Positions 1 to 9,198 are shown, counted from the stretch's first letter. The stretch is 64,000 bases of DNA from Streptomyces fradiae (GCF_041270065.1 NZ_CP065958.1:3968001-4032000), one strand, 5' to 3'. Notes: generated by a model not told the origin, from the letters alone. Made by a program: numbers and translations.

Positions 1-2
1 AG

Positions 3-2711
3 CAGCCGCCCTACGGCGGTCGTGCCGCGGCACGGCGCGCCGCCCAGCAGCCGATGGGCCGCAGGCCGGCGCCCGGTCGTGATGCCGCCACAGGGTCCCC
101 TTCCGCCTCGTACGGGCCGCCTTCCTCCTATGGAGAGGAAGAGCGTCCCTACGGCGGACGGGCCGAGGCCCGTCGCGCCGCCCAGCGCGGGGGGCGCCGG
201 CGCGCCCCCGAGGGCGGCGGCGGTCCTGGCGGACCCGGCGGCCGGCGCGGGGGCGGCGGAGGCGGCCGTGGCGAGGGTCCGGGGCGCGGTCGCGGCGGCG
301 CCGGCGGGCGTCCGCCGGGCAAGAAGCGGCTCATCGACTACCCGCGGTACGGCAAGCACGGCTGGCGTCGCTGGATGCCCTCGTGGAAGCTCGTGACGGG
401 CCTGTTCCTGGCGTTCGTCGGCAGCCTCATGGGCGCGGCCACGATCGGGTACGCCATGGTGGGCATCCCGAACGAAGCCGACAGCGCCAAGCAGCAGAAC
501 AACGTCTTCTACTGGTCCGACAACACGGTGATGGCCGCGACCGGTGGTGAGGTCAACCGCCAGATCATCGACTTCGCCGAGATTCCGAAGGCCATGCAGG
601 ACGCGGTCGTCTCTGCGGAGAACAAGACCTTCTGGACCGACTCCGGCATCGACCCCATGGGCATCGGCCGCGCCGTGTGGAACATGGCCAAGGGCGGCCA
701 GACCCAGGGTGGCTCGACCATCACCCAGCAGTACGTGAAGAACAACCGCCTCGACGACCAGTCGCAGACGGTGACCCGCAAGGTGAAGGAACTCTTCATC
801 TCGATGCGCGTCGGCAATGAGCGGGGCAAGCCCGAGATCATGGCGGGCTACCTCAACACCTCGTACTACGGTCGGGGTGCCTATGGACTCCAGGCCGCCG
901 CCCGCGCGTACTTCGCCAAGGACGCCACCGATCTCAACCCCAGCGAGTGCGCCCTGCTCGCCTCGGTGCTCAAGGGCGCGACCTACTACGACCCGGCCGG
1001 CTACCCCGAGATCGACCCGGGTGCCTCCAAGGAGGCGAACACCGAGCGTGCCCGGAAGCGCTGGTCGTGGATCCTCGACGAGATGGTCAAGGACGGGAAG
1101 CTCGACGCCACCGAGCGCGCGAAGTACACCACGATGCCGCCGACCAAGCCGCGCACCCAGGGTGCCCAGCTCGGCGGGCAGATCGGCTATCTGGTGCGGA
1201 CGGCCGAGGCGAACTTCCTGAACAACAGCAACTTCACGACGCAGCAGCTCGCCAAGGGCGGCTTCGAGATCCACACCACCTTCGACAAGAAGAAGGTCCA
1301 GGCACTCGAGTCGGCGGTCAAGAAGGTCTACAAGGACAACATCGACCCGGAGAAGCGCCCGGAGAAGGACACCCACGTCCAGTTCGGCGGTGCCTCGGTG
1401 AACGCGGAGACCGGCGCCATCGTCGCCCTCTACGGCGGTCAGGACGCCACGAAGCACTTCACCAACAACGCGGACACGACCGGTGCCCAGGTCGGCTCGA
1501 CCTTCAAGCCCTTCGTGCTGGCCGCCGCGCTGCGCGACGGTGTGCGGGATCCCAAGGGCGAGAAGGTTCAGGGTCCCGAGACCCGCAGGATCGTCGATCC
1601 GAGCAAGAGCTTCTACAACGGCACGAACAAGCTGACGATCAAGAACTTCGACGGCTCGACGTGGTACGACGACAAGGGCAACGAGTGGCGTCAGGTCAAT
1701 GACGGTGGCGAGAGCGTCCCGAGGGTCGACCTGCGCAAGGCCATGATGAAGTCCCTGAACTCGCCGTATGTGCAGCTCGGCATGGACGTCGGCATCGACA
1801 AGGTGCGCCAGTCGGCCATCGACGCGGGTCTGCTCGACTCCTCGCTGGTCAAGGCGGACGTCCCGTCCTTCTCGCTCGGTATCTCCTCCCCGAGCGCGAT
1901 CCGCATGGCCGGCGCCTATGCGACCTTCGCGAACAACGGCGAGCGCAACGACGTCTTCTCCGTGACCAAGGTCCTCCAGCGGGGCACGGTCGTCTACGAG
2001 CACAAGGCCGAGCCCAAGCGGGCGTTCACCACGGCCGTCGCCAGCAACGTCACCGACGTCCTGAAGGACGTCGTCGAGGCCGGCACCGGTACCAACGCGA
2101 AGCTCGACGACCGCGAGGCGGCCGGCAAGACCGGTACCACCGACGGCAACAACTCGGCCTGGTTCGTGGGCTACACTCCGCAGCTCTCCACCGCGATCGA
2201 CATGTACCGCTTCCCCGACGACGAGAACCTCAAGGGCCGCAAGTTCGAGTCCATGAAGGGCACCGGCGGCCAGGCGAAGATCCACGGTGCGTCGTTCCCG
2301 TCGGAGATCTGGCACGACTACATGACCTCCGCCCTCAAGGGCACCGCCCCGAAGAGCTTCCCGGCTCCGGAGGACCTCGACGGCGAGGCGGTCTTCGGCG
2401 GTGGCGCGGTCAGCCCGACCCCGACGCCGACCGCGACCACGCAGTCGCCGACGCCGACCATGACGCCGTCGACCGAGGCGCCCACGGACAAGCCGACCAA
2501 GTCGCCGGACCCGGGCAAGACCTGCAGCGTCTGGGATTGGCCGTGCAAGGACAACGGCGGCACCAGCACGGGCACCGACAGCGGCGGGGCCGGCAGCGGT
2601 GGGACCACCAGCACACCCACCGTCGATCCGACGAGTACCGCCACCACCGACCCGACCAACGGCGGAGGCGGGGGCAAACCCGGCGGCACCTCATGGGGAG
2701 CCGTGGGCTAG
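3..2711 (+). CDS. Class A penicillin-binding protein (GT51 glycosyltransferase + transpeptidase), 5' end outside window
   Basis: Membrane-anchored bifunctional enzyme that polymerises lipid II into glycan strands and cross-links the stem peptides. Counted from the first in-window ATG (position 54): a cytoplasmic Gly/Arg-rich disordered stretch to about residue 105, one membrane segment (111-137), a GT51 domain with the likely catalytic Glu189 in SAENKTFW and the GGSTITQQYVKN loop (219-230), then a transpeptidase domain with S482-T-F-K, S567-L-N and K692-T-G. The last ~100 residues are a Thr/Pro/Ser/Gly-rich tail containing a short Cys pair (CSVWDWPC). The frame stays open to the window edge, so the real start is probably upstream. 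A long hairpin terminator follows. The assignment is firm; which PBP paralogue it is cannot be decided here. Confidence 0.93.
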   Translation, partial: QPPYGGRAAARRAAQQPMGRRPAPGRDAATGSPSASYGPPSSYGEEERPYGGRAEARRAAQRGGRRRAPEGGGGPGGPGGRRGGGGGGRGEGPGRGRGGAGGRPPGKKRLIDYPRYGKHGWRRWMPSWKLVTGLFLAFVGSLMGAATIGYAMVGIPNEADSAKQQNNVFYWSDNTVMAATGGEVNRQIIDFAEIPKAMQDAVVSAENKTFWTDSGIDPMGIGRAVWNMAKGGQTQGGSTITQQYVKNNRLDDQSQTVTRKVKELFISMRVGNERGKPEIMAGYLNTSYYGRGAYGLQAAARAYFAKDATDLNPSECALLASVLKGATYYDPAGYPEIDPGASKEANTERARKRWSWILDEMVKDGKLDATERAKYTTMPPTKPRTQGAQLGGQIGYLVRTAEANFLNNSNFTTQQLAKGGFEIHTTFDKKKVQALESAVKKVYKDNIDPEKRPEKDTHVQFGGASVNAETGAIVALYGGQDATKHFTNNADTTGAQVGSTFKPFVLAAALRDGVRDPKGEKVQGPETRRIVDPSKSFYNGTNKLTIKNFDGSTWYDDKGNEWRQVNDGGESVPRVDLRKAMMKSLNSPYVQLGMDVGIDKVRQSAIDAGLLDSSLVKADVPSFSLGISSPSAIRMAGAYATFANNGERNDVFSVTKVLQRGTVVYEHKAEPKRAFTTAVASNVTDVLKDVVEAGTGTNAKLDDREAAGKTGTTDGNNSAWFVGYTPQLSTAIDMYRFPDDENLKGRKFESMKGTGGQAKIHGASFPSEIWHDYMTSALKGTAPKSFPAPEDLDGEAVFGGGAVSPTPTPTATTQSPTPTMTPSTEAPTDKPTKSPDPGKTCSVWDWPCKDNGGTSTGTDSGGAGSGGTTSTPTVDPTSTATTDPTNGGGGGKPGGTSWGAVG

Positions 2712-2730
2712 CCCCCGCACCCCCTAACCC

Positions 2731-2784
2731 GAGGGCCGTCGTGCCCGGTTCCGTACCCCGTACGGAACCGGCGCGGCGGCCCTC
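2731..2784 (+). terminator. Rho-independent-type terminator after the PBP gene
   Basis: Long inverted repeat: GAGGGCCG at 2731-2738 pairs with CGGCCCTC at 2777-2784, and an inner arm CCGGTTCCGTAC pairs with GTACGGAACCGG around a very short loop. It begins 20 bp after the PBP stop codon. A short T-run (CCGTTTTCC) follows. Confidence 0.8.
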
Positions 2785-2820
2785 ACCGTTTTCCCAGGGG
2801 CGTACGGCAGGATGTCCCCC

Positions 2821-4299
2821 ATGCCGAGCCTCCAGAAGACGAGCCCTCCGCAGGATCCCCCGGTGGTCTGCCCCACCCGACGGGACGAGGTGGCCGCCGC
2901 CGGCAGCGAGCTGATCGGCGGCCCGATCGGACGCCGGGCGCTGCTCGGCGCAGGGCAGCTGACCCCGGTCAGGGTCGTCGTGCTCGTGGCCCTCGGGATG
3001 TACGCGCTCGGCATGGTGCAGAAGCTGCCCTGCTACAACTGGGCCTGGTTCCGCGGCTCCACCTCGCAGTACACCCACGCCTGCTACTCCGACATCCCGC
3101 ACCTGTTCTCCGGGCGCGGTTTCGCGGAGGGCCTGGTCCCGTACTTCGACCGGCTGGGCGGCGACATACCGTTCCTGGAGTACCCGGTGCTCACCGGGCT
3201 GTTCATGCAGGTCGCCGCGTGGCTGACGCCGGGCGGGGACGTGACGGCGCAGGAGCGGACGTACTGGATGGTCAACGCGGGCCTGCTCATGGTCTGTGCG
3301 GCGGTCCTGGCCGTCTGCGTGGCCAGGACGCACCGGCGGCGCCCCTGGGACGGCCTGCTGGTGGCGCTCGCGCCCGCGTTCGCGCTGACCGCCACCATCA
3401 ACTGGGACCTGCTCGCCGTGGCGCTGACGGCCGCCGCGCTGCTGATGTGGTCGCGCAGCCGGCCGCTCGCCTTCGGGGTGCTGCTCGGGCTCGCGACGGC
3501 CGCCAAGTTCTATCCGGTGCTGCTGCTCGTGCCCGTGCTGCTGCTGTGCTGGCGGGCCGGGAAGTGGCGCGCGTTCGGTACGGCGCTGCTGGGCGCGGCC
3601 GGTGCCTGGCTGGTGGTGAACCTGCCGGTGCTGGTGCTCGCGACGGAGGGCTGGAAGCAGTTCTACGTCTTCAGTACCGACCGGAACGTCGACTTCGGCT
3701 CGGTGTGGCTGCTGATCAGCCAGCTCACGGGCGAGCAGATGCGCCCGGAGACGGCGAACTACTGGGCGCTGTTCCTGATGATGCTTGCGGTCGCGGGGCT
3801 CGCGTATCTGGCGTTCAACGCGCCCCGCAGGCCGCGCCTTGTCCAGCTGGCGTTCCTGATCGTGGCCGCGTTCGTGCTGGTCAACAAGGTCTACTCGCCG
3901 CAGTACGTGCTGTGGCTGATCCCTCTCGCCGCGCTCGCCCGGCCGCGCTGGCGGGACTTCCTGGTGTGGCAGGGCTGTGAGGTCCTGTACTTCTTCGCGA
4001 TCTGGTTCTACCTGGCGTACACGAGCAGCGGGAACAAGCAGGGGCTGCCGACCGACGGCTACCAGTTCGCGATCGTGCTGCACATGGCCGGCACGCTCTA
4101 CCTGTGCGCCCTCGTCGTACGGGACATCCTGGCGCCGGACCGGGACGGGGTGCGGCGCGACGGCTCCGACGACCCGTCCGGGGGCGTTCTGGACGGCGCC
4201 GAGGACGTCTTCGTGCTCGGCAGGGCGGCGCACCCGGCGCGGCACGCGGCACCGGCCCTGGAGGGCCCGCGGGTGGACTGGGGCACGCCCCGCGAGTGA
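2821..4299 (+). CDS. GT87-family (DUF2029) polyprenol-phosphate-mannose-type glycosyltransferase, integral membrane
   Basis: Polytopic membrane protein of about 492 residues, resembling the GT-C family that uses polyprenyl-phosphate mannose to glycosylate acceptors on the outer face of the membrane (actinobacterial PimE relatives). After ~45 soluble residues comes a first hydrophobic segment, then an extracytoplasmic loop with several Cys and acidic residues (PCYNWAWF, HACYSDIP), then roughly nine further hydrophobic segments. The motif VNKVYSPQYVLWLIPL near the C-terminus is typical of GT87 proteins. The tail of about 65 residues is charged and cytoplasmic. I prefer ATG 2821 because GGCAGGA sits 8 bp upstream; an in-frame ATG at 2812 is the alternative. 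The acceptor is unknown. Confidence 0.8.
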   Translation: MPSLQKTSPPQDPPVVCPTRRDEVAAAGSELIGGPIGRRALLGAGQLTPVRVVVLVALGMYALGMVQKLPCYNWAWFRGSTSQYTHACYSDIPHLFSGRGFAEGLVPYFDRLGGDIPFLEYPVLTGLFMQVAAWLTPGGDVTAQERTYWMVNAGLLMVCAAVLAVCVARTHRRRPWDGLLVALAPAFALTATINWDLLAVALTAAALLMWSRSRPLAFGVLLGLATAAKFYPVLLLVPVLLLCWRAGKWRAFGTALLGAAGAWLVVNLPVLVLATEGWKQFYVFSTDRNVDFGSVWLLISQLTGEQMRPETANYWALFLMMLAVAGLAYLAFNAPRRPRLVQLAFLIVAAFVLVNKVYSPQYVLWLIPLAALARPRWRDFLVWQGCEVLYFFAIWFYLAYTSSGNKQGLPTDGYQFAIVLHMAGTLYLCALVVRDILAPDRDGVRRDGSDDPSGGVLDGAEDVFVLGRAAHPARHAAPALEGPRVDWGTPRE

Positions 4300-4316
4300 C
4301 GAGCGCCCAGACCACG

Positions 4317-4355
4317 CGGAAGCGGCCCCCGGGGACTCCCCGGGGGCCGCTTCCG
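4317..4355. terminator. Bidirectional terminator between convergent genes
   Basis: Perfect 18-bp stem (CGGAAGCGGCCCCCGGGG and its complement) with a 3-nt loop, placed between the convergent stop codons of the GT87 gene (4299) and the racemase-like gene (4379). It can serve both strands. Confidence 0.85.
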
Positions 4356-4378
4356 TCGTTCCGGTTCGGTGCGGCGGC

Positions 4379-5410
4379 TCAGCGCTCGACGAGCCGGTCG
4401 TACTGCGTCGTGGTGTGCCGCAGGTGTGCGACCAGCTCGTCGCCGACCTTGGGCTCCTGGGCGTCGGACGGCACGAACAGGATCGACACCTGCATGTGCG
4501 GCGGTTCGGCGAACCAGCGCTGCTTGCCGTCCCAGACGAACGGGGAAAGGTTCCGGTTGACGGTGGCGAGGCCGGCCCGGGCGACGCCCTTGGCCCGCGG
4601 CATCACGCCGTGCATGGCCTTGGGGGCCTCCAGGCCGACGCCGTGCGAGGTGCCGCCGGCGACCACCACGAGCCAGCCGTCGGAGGCGGTCTTCTGCTGC
4701 CGGTAGCCGAAGCGGTCGCCCTTGGCGACCCGGGTGACGTCGAGGACCGCGCCGCGGTACTCGGTCGCCTCGTGGTCGCCCAGCCACAGCCGGGTGCCGA
4801 TGCGGGCCCGGAAGCGGGTCTGCGGGAACTGCTGCTGGAGCCGGGCCTGCTCCTCGGCGCGCAGATGGCTGACGAACATGGTGTGCAGCGGCAGCCGGGC
4901 GGCCCGCAGCCGGTCCATCCAGGCGATGACCTCCTCGACGGCGTCGGTGCCGTCGGGGCGGTCCAGCGGCAGGTGGAGGGCGAAGCCCTCCAGGCGTACG
5001 TCCTCGATGGCCGCGTGGAGCCTGGGCAGCTCCTCCTCGTGGACGCCGTGCCGCTTCATCGAGCTCATGCACTCGATGACGACGCGGGCGCCGACCAGGG
5101 CGTGCACACCGTCCACCGAGGAGACCGAGCGGATGACCCGGTCGGGCAGCGGCACCGGCTCCTCACCGCGTCGGAACGGGGTGAGGACGAGCAGGTCGCC
5201 GCCGAACCAGTCCTTGATCTTCGCGGCCTCGTACGTGGTGCCCACCGCGAGCATGTCGGAGCCGAAGCGCGCGGCCTCGTCCGAGAGCCGCTCGTGGCCG
5301 AATCCGTAGCCGTTGCCCTTGCAGACCGGGACGAGGCCCGGGAACTGCTCGATCACGGTCTTCTGGTGCGCCCGCCAGCGAGCGGTGTCGACATAGAGGG
5401 AGAGCGCCAT
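4379..5410 (-). CDS. Alanine racemase-like PLP-dependent protein
   Basis: 343 residues with an alanine-racemase fold-III barrel: the PLP lysine is Lys31 in VPVCKGNGYGFGHE, and the C-terminal part (GDRFGYRQQK) resembles the racemase beta domain. Streptomycetes usually carry another, canonical alr, so this one may be specialised. It lies 85 bp downstream of the femX gene on the same strand, and a shared transcript is likely. That pairing suggests a role in peptidoglycan stem or bridge amino acid supply, which is inference only. Start at ATG 5410. It ends at a shared bidirectional terminator. The substrate cannot be read from the sequence. Confidence 0.75.
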   Translation of the reverse strand: MALSLYVDTARWRAHQKTVIEQFPGLVPVCKGNGYGFGHERLSDEAARFGSDMLAVGTTYEAAKIKDWFGGDLLVLTPFRRGEEPVPLPDRVIRSVSSVDGVHALVGARVVIECMSSMKRHGVHEEELPRLHAAIEDVRLEGFALHLPLDRPDGTDAVEEVIAWMDRLRAARLPLHTMFVSHLRAEEQARLQQQFPQTRFRARIGTRLWLGDHEATEYRGAVLDVTRVAKGDRFGYRQQKTASDGWLVVVAGGTSHGVGLEAPKAMHGVMPRAKGVARAGLATVNRNLSPFVWDGKQRWFAEPPHMQVSILFVPSDAQEPKVGDELVAHLRHTTTQYDRLVER

Positions 5411-5495
5411 GGCCGGCCCGGAACCTTTCTGGTGGCTGCGGTGAGTCAGAGATGTGTACGAGCGGTACGAGACTACGCAAGCCTCGCACGGGTCG

Positions 5496-6614
5496 TCAGC
5501 GGCGCGACATGTAGATGTCCAGGGCCTTGTGCAGGAGCTTGTTGAGCGGGAAGTCCCACTCGCCGACGTACTCCACGGCCTCGCCGCCGGTGCCGACCTT
5601 GAACTGGATCAGGCCGAAGAGGTGGTCGGTCTCGTCCAGCGAGTCCGAGATGCCGCGCAGGTCGTAGACGGTCGCGCCCATCGCGTAGGCGTCGCGCAGC
5701 ATCCGCCACTGCATGGCGTTCGAGGGGCGGACCTCGCGGCCGATGTTGTCGGAGGCACCGTACGAGTACCAGACGTGGCCGCCGACCACGAGCATCGTCG
5801 CGGCGGACAGGTTCACGCCGTTGTGGCGGGCGAAGTAGAGCCGCATGCGGTTGGGGTCCTCGTTGTTGAGGACGGTCCACATGCGCTGGAAGTACGAGAG
5901 CGGGCGCGGCCGGAAGTGGTCGCGGACGGCCGTGATCTCGTACAGCCGCTGCCACTCGGCCAGGTCCTCGTAACCGCCCTGGACGACCTCGACACCGGCC
6001 TTCTCGGCCTTCTTGATGTTGCGGCGCCACAGCTGGTTGAAGCCCTTGAGGACGTCGTCCAGCGAGCGGTTGGCGAGCGGGACCTGGAAGACGTAGCGGG
6101 GCTGGACGTCGCCGAAGCCGGCGCCGCCGTCCTCGCCCTGCTGCCAGCCCATCTTCCGCAGCCGGTCGGCGACTTCGAAGGCGCGCGGCTCGATGTGGGT
6201 GGCCTCGACGTCCTTGAGGCGCTTGACGTCCGGGTCCTGGATGCCGGCCTTGATGGCGGTCGAGTCCCAGCGCCGGATGACCACCGGCGGGCCCATCTTC
6301 ACGGAGAAGGCGCCCTGCTGCTTGAGGTGGGCCAGCATCGGCTGCAGCCACTCGTCCAGGTTCGGCGCGTACCAGTTGATGACCGGGCCCTCGGGCAGAT
6401 AGGCCAAGTAGCGCTTGATCTTGGGCAGCTGACGGTAGAGCACCAGACCGGCACCCACGAGCTCACCGGACTTGTCGAACCAGCCGAGGTTCTCCGAGCG
6501 CCACTCGGTCTTCACATCAGCCCATGCCGGGACCTGACAGTGGCTCGCCGCGGGCTGGCTCTGGATGAATGCCAGATGCTGCTCACGACTGATGGTCCTC
6601 AGGGTCAGGCTCAT
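5496..6614 (-). CDS. femX: FemX-like lipid II aminoacyltransferase (peptidoglycan interpeptide bridge)
   Basis: 372 residues of the FemABX family: two GNAT-like subdomains, with the typical sequence LWRRNIKKAEKAGVEV around the second and SYGASDNIGREVRPSNAMQW near the end. These enzymes use aminoacyl-tRNA to add the first bridge residue (glycine in streptomycetes with LL-diaminopimelate peptidoglycan) to lipid II on the cytoplasmic face. The start ATG 6614 is the only good one and gives the expected family length. It is followed on the same strand by the alanine racemase-like gene, forming a probable two-gene cell-wall unit. The family is clear; the transferred residue is inferred from known Streptomyces wall chemistry. 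Confidence 0.85.
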   Translation of the reverse strand: MSLTLRTISREQHLAFIQSQPAASHCQVPAWADVKTEWRSENLGWFDKSGELVGAGLVLYRQLPKIKRYLAYLPEGPVINWYAPNLDEWLQPMLAHLKQQGAFSVKMGPPVVIRRWDSTAIKAGIQDPDVKRLKDVEATHIEPRAFEVADRLRKMGWQQGEDGGAGFGDVQPRYVFQVPLANRSLDDVLKGFNQLWRRNIKKAEKAGVEVVQGGYEDLAEWQRLYEITAVRDHFRPRPLSYFQRMWTVLNNEDPNRMRLYFARHNGVNLSAATMLVVGGHVWYSYGASDNIGREVRPSNAMQWRMLRDAYAMGATVYDLRGISDSLDETDHLFGLIQFKVGTGGEAVEYVGEWDFPLNKLLHKALDIYMSRR

Positions 6615-6766
6615 GCGGGGCGCTCCTCGGCAGGTGTGTCCCCATCGGTTGCGGGGCTGCGGCTCTCGCGCCGAAGCCTACTGCGACCGGGGAGCGCCCC
6701 GGATGGCCCCGTGGCCCGCCCGGGCCCGGCAGGGGCCCAGGTGACGGGCCCGGGGCCGTCGCGCGG

Positions 6767-7081
6767 CTAGCTGATCACGCCGCCGAAGAGGCCGCCGTGG
6801 GCCATGCCGAGGTAGAAGCCCACTGCCGCGGCGCCGAGTCCGACGATCAGCGCGAAGCGCTCGCGGGTCGTGGCGGAGATGAACTGTCCGTAGGCGCCGG
6901 TGAGGATGCCGATCAGACCTGCCCAGGACGCGAGCAGGTGCAGGTTGTCGAAGAAGCCCACGACGAAGGCGAGGATGCCGAGCGCGAGGGTGACGACGAC
7001 CAGGGTGTCCTGGAGCGGATGGGGTTTGCCGTCCGTTGCGAAGAGGGAGTGGCCGGGGTCGGGTCGCATTGCCTGTGCCAT
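6767..7081 (-). CDS. Small integral membrane protein, unknown function
   Basis: 104 residues beginning [14 protein letters not shown], with three hydrophobic segments (about residues 24-45, 48-68 and 76-98) and a glycine-rich end. An excellent ribosome site (AGGAGGTG) stands 4 bp before ATG 7081 and decides that start over a longer reading. It lies between femX and the divergent rpsF operon, a position in which streptomycetes usually carry such a gene. No domain with a known function was recognised. Confidence 0.75.
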   Translation of the reverse strand: MAQAMRPDPGHSLFATDGKPHPLQDTLVVVTLALGILAFVVGFFDNLHLLASWAGLIGILTGAYGQFISATTRERFALIVGLGAAAVGFYLGMAHGGLFGGVIS

Positions 7082-7367
7082 GGGGCACCTCCTGGCGTGC
7101 CTGGCGGAAGGCGGCGCCAGTGTGACGCCGCCGACATCCGTTGTGTACAGATTGCGTCCCCTCACCACCGGATTTCAACCGCAGGACGATGTGCGGGTAC
7201 TCTGTACGGTCTGCACCGGTGTCTGCCCAGGTCCGACCTGGATCCGCCGGCAGCCCCTCGTTCACCGAGGGGGACTGTCAGCGGCGGCGGATACCGTTGC
7301 GCACGCATCACGACCCTCCTGCCACGGAACGACCGTGGCCGCTGAGTCCAAAGGAGGTGGGTTCCAC
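7082..7367 (+). promoter_or_regulatory. Divergent intergenic region and rpsF leader with two hairpins
   Basis: This 286-bp gap separates the divergent membrane-protein gene and rpsF. It contains two compact hairpins ahead of rpsF: CCAGGT/ACCTGG with a CCG loop at 7227-7241, and CCCCTCG/CGAGGGG with a 5-nt loop at 7254-7272. Many bacteria use an S6:S18-binding leader before rpsF that presents a CCG element, so the first hairpin is a candidate for autogenous control. That assignment is only suggestive. The rpsF ribosome site AAGGAGGTGG is at 7351-7360. Confidence 0.35.
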
Positions 7368-7658
7368 ATGCGTCACTACGAGGTGATGGTCATCCTCGAC
7401 CCCGATCTCGAGGAGCGCGCTGTCTCCCCGCTGATCGAGAACTTCCTCTCCGTCGTCCGTGAGGGCAACGGAAAGGTCGAGAAGGTCGACACCTGGGGCC
7501 GTCGTCGTCTCGCCTACGAGATCAAGAAGAAGCCCGAGGGCATCTACTCGGTCATCGACCTGCAGGCCGAGCCTGCGGTCGTCAAGGAGCTCGACCGCCA
7601 GATGAACCTGAACGAGTCGGTCCTCCGGACCAAGGTCCTCCGCCCCGAGACCCACTGA
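7368..7658 (+). CDS. rpsF: 30S ribosomal protein S6
   Basis: 96 residues matching bS6 over its full length ([17 protein letters not shown] at the N-terminus, [20 protein letters not shown] in the second half). bS6 pairs with bS18 in the platform of the small subunit. The start ATG 7368 follows a near-perfect Shine-Dalgarno sequence. It is the first gene of the rpsF-ssb-rpsR-rplI operon, with gaps of 72, 58 and 18 bp between successive genes. Confidence 0.97.
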   Translation: MRHYEVMVILDPDLEERAVSPLIENFLSVVREGNGKVEKVDTWGRRRLAYEIKKKPEGIYSVIDLQAEPAVVKELDRQMNLNESVLRTKVLRPETH

Positions 7659-7730
7659 GCTCCGGCTCAGGCGTTCTCGGGTTCGAGTAGCAGTAAGCAG
7701 CCGTAAGCAATCCCGCCGAGAGGTTCACCC

Positions 7731-8315
7731 ATGGCAGGCGAGACCGTCATCACGGTCGTCGGCAACCTTGTCGAAGACCCCGAGCTGCGCTTCACCCCGT
7801 CCGGTGCGGCGGTCGCGAAGTTCCGCGTCGCGTCCACTCCCCGCACCTTCGACCGGCAGACCAATGAGTGGAAGGACGGCGAGAGCCTGTTCCTGACCTG
7901 CTCGGTCTGGCGGCAGGCGGCGGAGAACGTCGCCGAGTCGCTGCAGAAGGGCATGCGCGTCGTCGTGCAGGGCCGTCTGAAGCAGCGGTCCTACGAGGAC
8001 CGCGAGGGCGTCAAGCGCACGGTCTACGAGCTGGACGTCGAGGAAGTCGGCCCCAGCCTGCGCAACGCCACGGCCAAGGTCACCCGCACCACCGGTCGCG
8101 GTGGCCAGGGCGGCTACGGCGGCGGCCAGCAGCAGCAGGGCGGCGGCGGTGGCTGGGGTGGCAACTCCGGCGGCGGCCAGCAGGGCGGCGGAGCTCCCTC
8201 CGACGACCCCTGGGCCTCCAGCGCCCCGTCCGGCGGCCAGCAGGGCGGCGGCGGTGGCTGGGGTGGAAACTCCGGCGGTTCCGGCGGCGGCTACTCGGAC
8301 GAGCCTCCCTTCTAG
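7731..8315 (+). CDS. ssb: Single-stranded DNA-binding protein
   Basis: 194 residues. The OB-fold domain occupies about residues 1-115 ([20 protein letters not shown] at the start, [19 protein letters not shown] in the middle). A Gly/Gln-rich flexible linker of ~70 residues with repeated [10 protein letters not shown] blocks follows, and the conserved acidic tip DEPPF ends the protein. SSB coats single-stranded DNA, and the tip recruits replication and repair partners. Its place between rpsF and rpsR, near dnaB, is the standard actinobacterial arrangement. Confidence 0.97.
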   Translation: MAGETVITVVGNLVEDPELRFTPSGAAVAKFRVASTPRTFDRQTNEWKDGESLFLTCSVWRQAAENVAESLQKGMRVVVQGRLKQRSYEDREGVKRTVYELDVEEVGPSLRNATAKVTRTTGRGGQGGYGGGQQQQGGGGGWGGNSGGGQQGGGAPSDDPWASSAPSGGQQGGGGGWGGNSGGSGGGYSDEPPF

Positions 8316-8373
8316 GGCCTGTGCCCCGGAAGCAGCTCGTACCCACACTTCTTGATCACACAGGAGAAACACC

Positions 8374-8610
8374 ATGGCGAAGCCGCCTGTGCGCAAGCCT
8401 AAGAAGAAGGTCTGCGCGTTCTGCAAGGACAAGGTCGCGTACGTCGACTACAAGGACACGAACATGCTGCGGAAGTTCATTTCCGACCGCGGCAAGATCC
8501 GTGCCCGTCGCGTGACCGGCAACTGCACGCAGCACCAGCGTGACGTCGCCACGGCCGTCAAGAACAGCCGTGAGATGGCGCTGCTGCCCTACACGTCCAC
8601 CGCGCGCTAA
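8374..8610 (+). CDS. rpsR: 30S ribosomal protein S18 (zinc-ribbon type)
   Basis: 78 residues of bS18. Cysteines in VCAFCKDK and in GNCTQHQRD form the zinc-binding (C+) set. This matters because streptomycetes often also carry a Cys-free paralogue that replaces it under zinc starvation. An AGGAGAAAC ribosome site precedes ATG 8374. It is third in the rpsF operon and partners bS6, encoded by the first gene. Confidence 0.96.
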   Translation: MAKPPVRKPKKKVCAFCKDKVAYVDYKDTNMLRKFISDRGKIRARRVTGNCTQHQRDVATAVKNSREMALLPYTSTAR

Positions 8611-8628
8611 GGGAAGGGTGACCGAAAA

Positions 8629-9075
8629 ATGAAGATCATCCTCACCCACGAGGTGTCCGGTCTCGGTGCCGCCGGCGACGTCGTCGACGTCAAGGACGGC
8701 TACGCTCGCAACTACCTGGTCCCGCGCGGCTTCGCGCTCCGCTGGACCAAGGGCGGCGAGAAGGACGTGGCGCAGATCCGCCGCGCCCGCAAGATCCACG
8801 AGATCGCGACCATCGAGCAGGCCAACGAGGTCAAGGCCCAGCTCGAGGGCACGAAGGTCCGTCTGGCCGTTCGCTCCGGCGACGCCGGCCGCCTCTTCGG
8901 CTCCGTGACCCAGGCCGATGTCGCCGACGCGATCAAGACCGCCGGTGGCCCGGCCGTCGACAAGCGTCGCGTCGAGCTCGGTTCGCCGATCAAGACCCTG
9001 GGCTCGCACGAGGTGACCGTGCGTCTGCACGCTGACGTCGTCGCGAAGCTCGGCGTCGAGGTCGTCGCCGCGTAA
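8629..9075 (+). CDS. rplI: 50S ribosomal protein L9
   Basis: 148 residues of bL9: an N-terminal rRNA-binding domain ([34 protein letters not shown]), a long connecting helix, and a C-terminal domain ending KLGVEVVAA. It is the last gene of the operon, 18 bp after rpsR, and is followed by a strong terminator and two parS sites. Confidence 0.97.
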   Translation: MKIILTHEVSGLGAAGDVVDVKDGYARNYLVPRGFALRWTKGGEKDVAQIRRARKIHEIATIEQANEVKAQLEGTKVRLAVRSGDAGRLFGSVTQADVADAIKTAGGPAVDKRRVELGSPIKTLGSHEVTVRLHADVVAKLGVEVVAA

Positions 9076-9120
9076 CACTGCCCCCGGGCAGTGAGCGCAG
9101 CGGTACGCGCTCAGCAGTAC

Positions 9121-9156
9121 GGAAGGGCCCGCACCCCTCGGGGTGCGGGCCCTTCC
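9121..9156. terminator. Terminator between rplI and the convergent MATE gene
   Basis: Nearly uninterrupted hairpin (GGAAGGGCCCGCACCCC paired with its complement) ending only 4 bp before the first parS site. It lies between convergent genes, so it probably acts in both directions. Confidence 0.85.
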
Positions 9157-9159
9157 GCT

Positions 9160-9173
9160 GTTTCACGTGAAAC
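9160..9173. other. parS site 1 (ParB-binding palindrome)
   Basis: Exact 14-bp palindrome GTTTCACGTGAAAC, the Streptomyces parS consensus. It is the first of a pair; the second starts 20 bp later. ParB loads here and organises the origin region. Confidence 0.9.
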
Positions 9174-9179
9174 AGCCCG

Positions 9180-9193
9180 GTTTCACGTGAAAC
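9180..9193. other. parS site 2
   Basis: Second exact GTTTCACGTGAAAC, six bases after the end of the first copy, in the non-coding gap downstream of rplI and the convergent MATE gene. Confidence 0.9.
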
Positions 9194-9198
9194 AGCGC

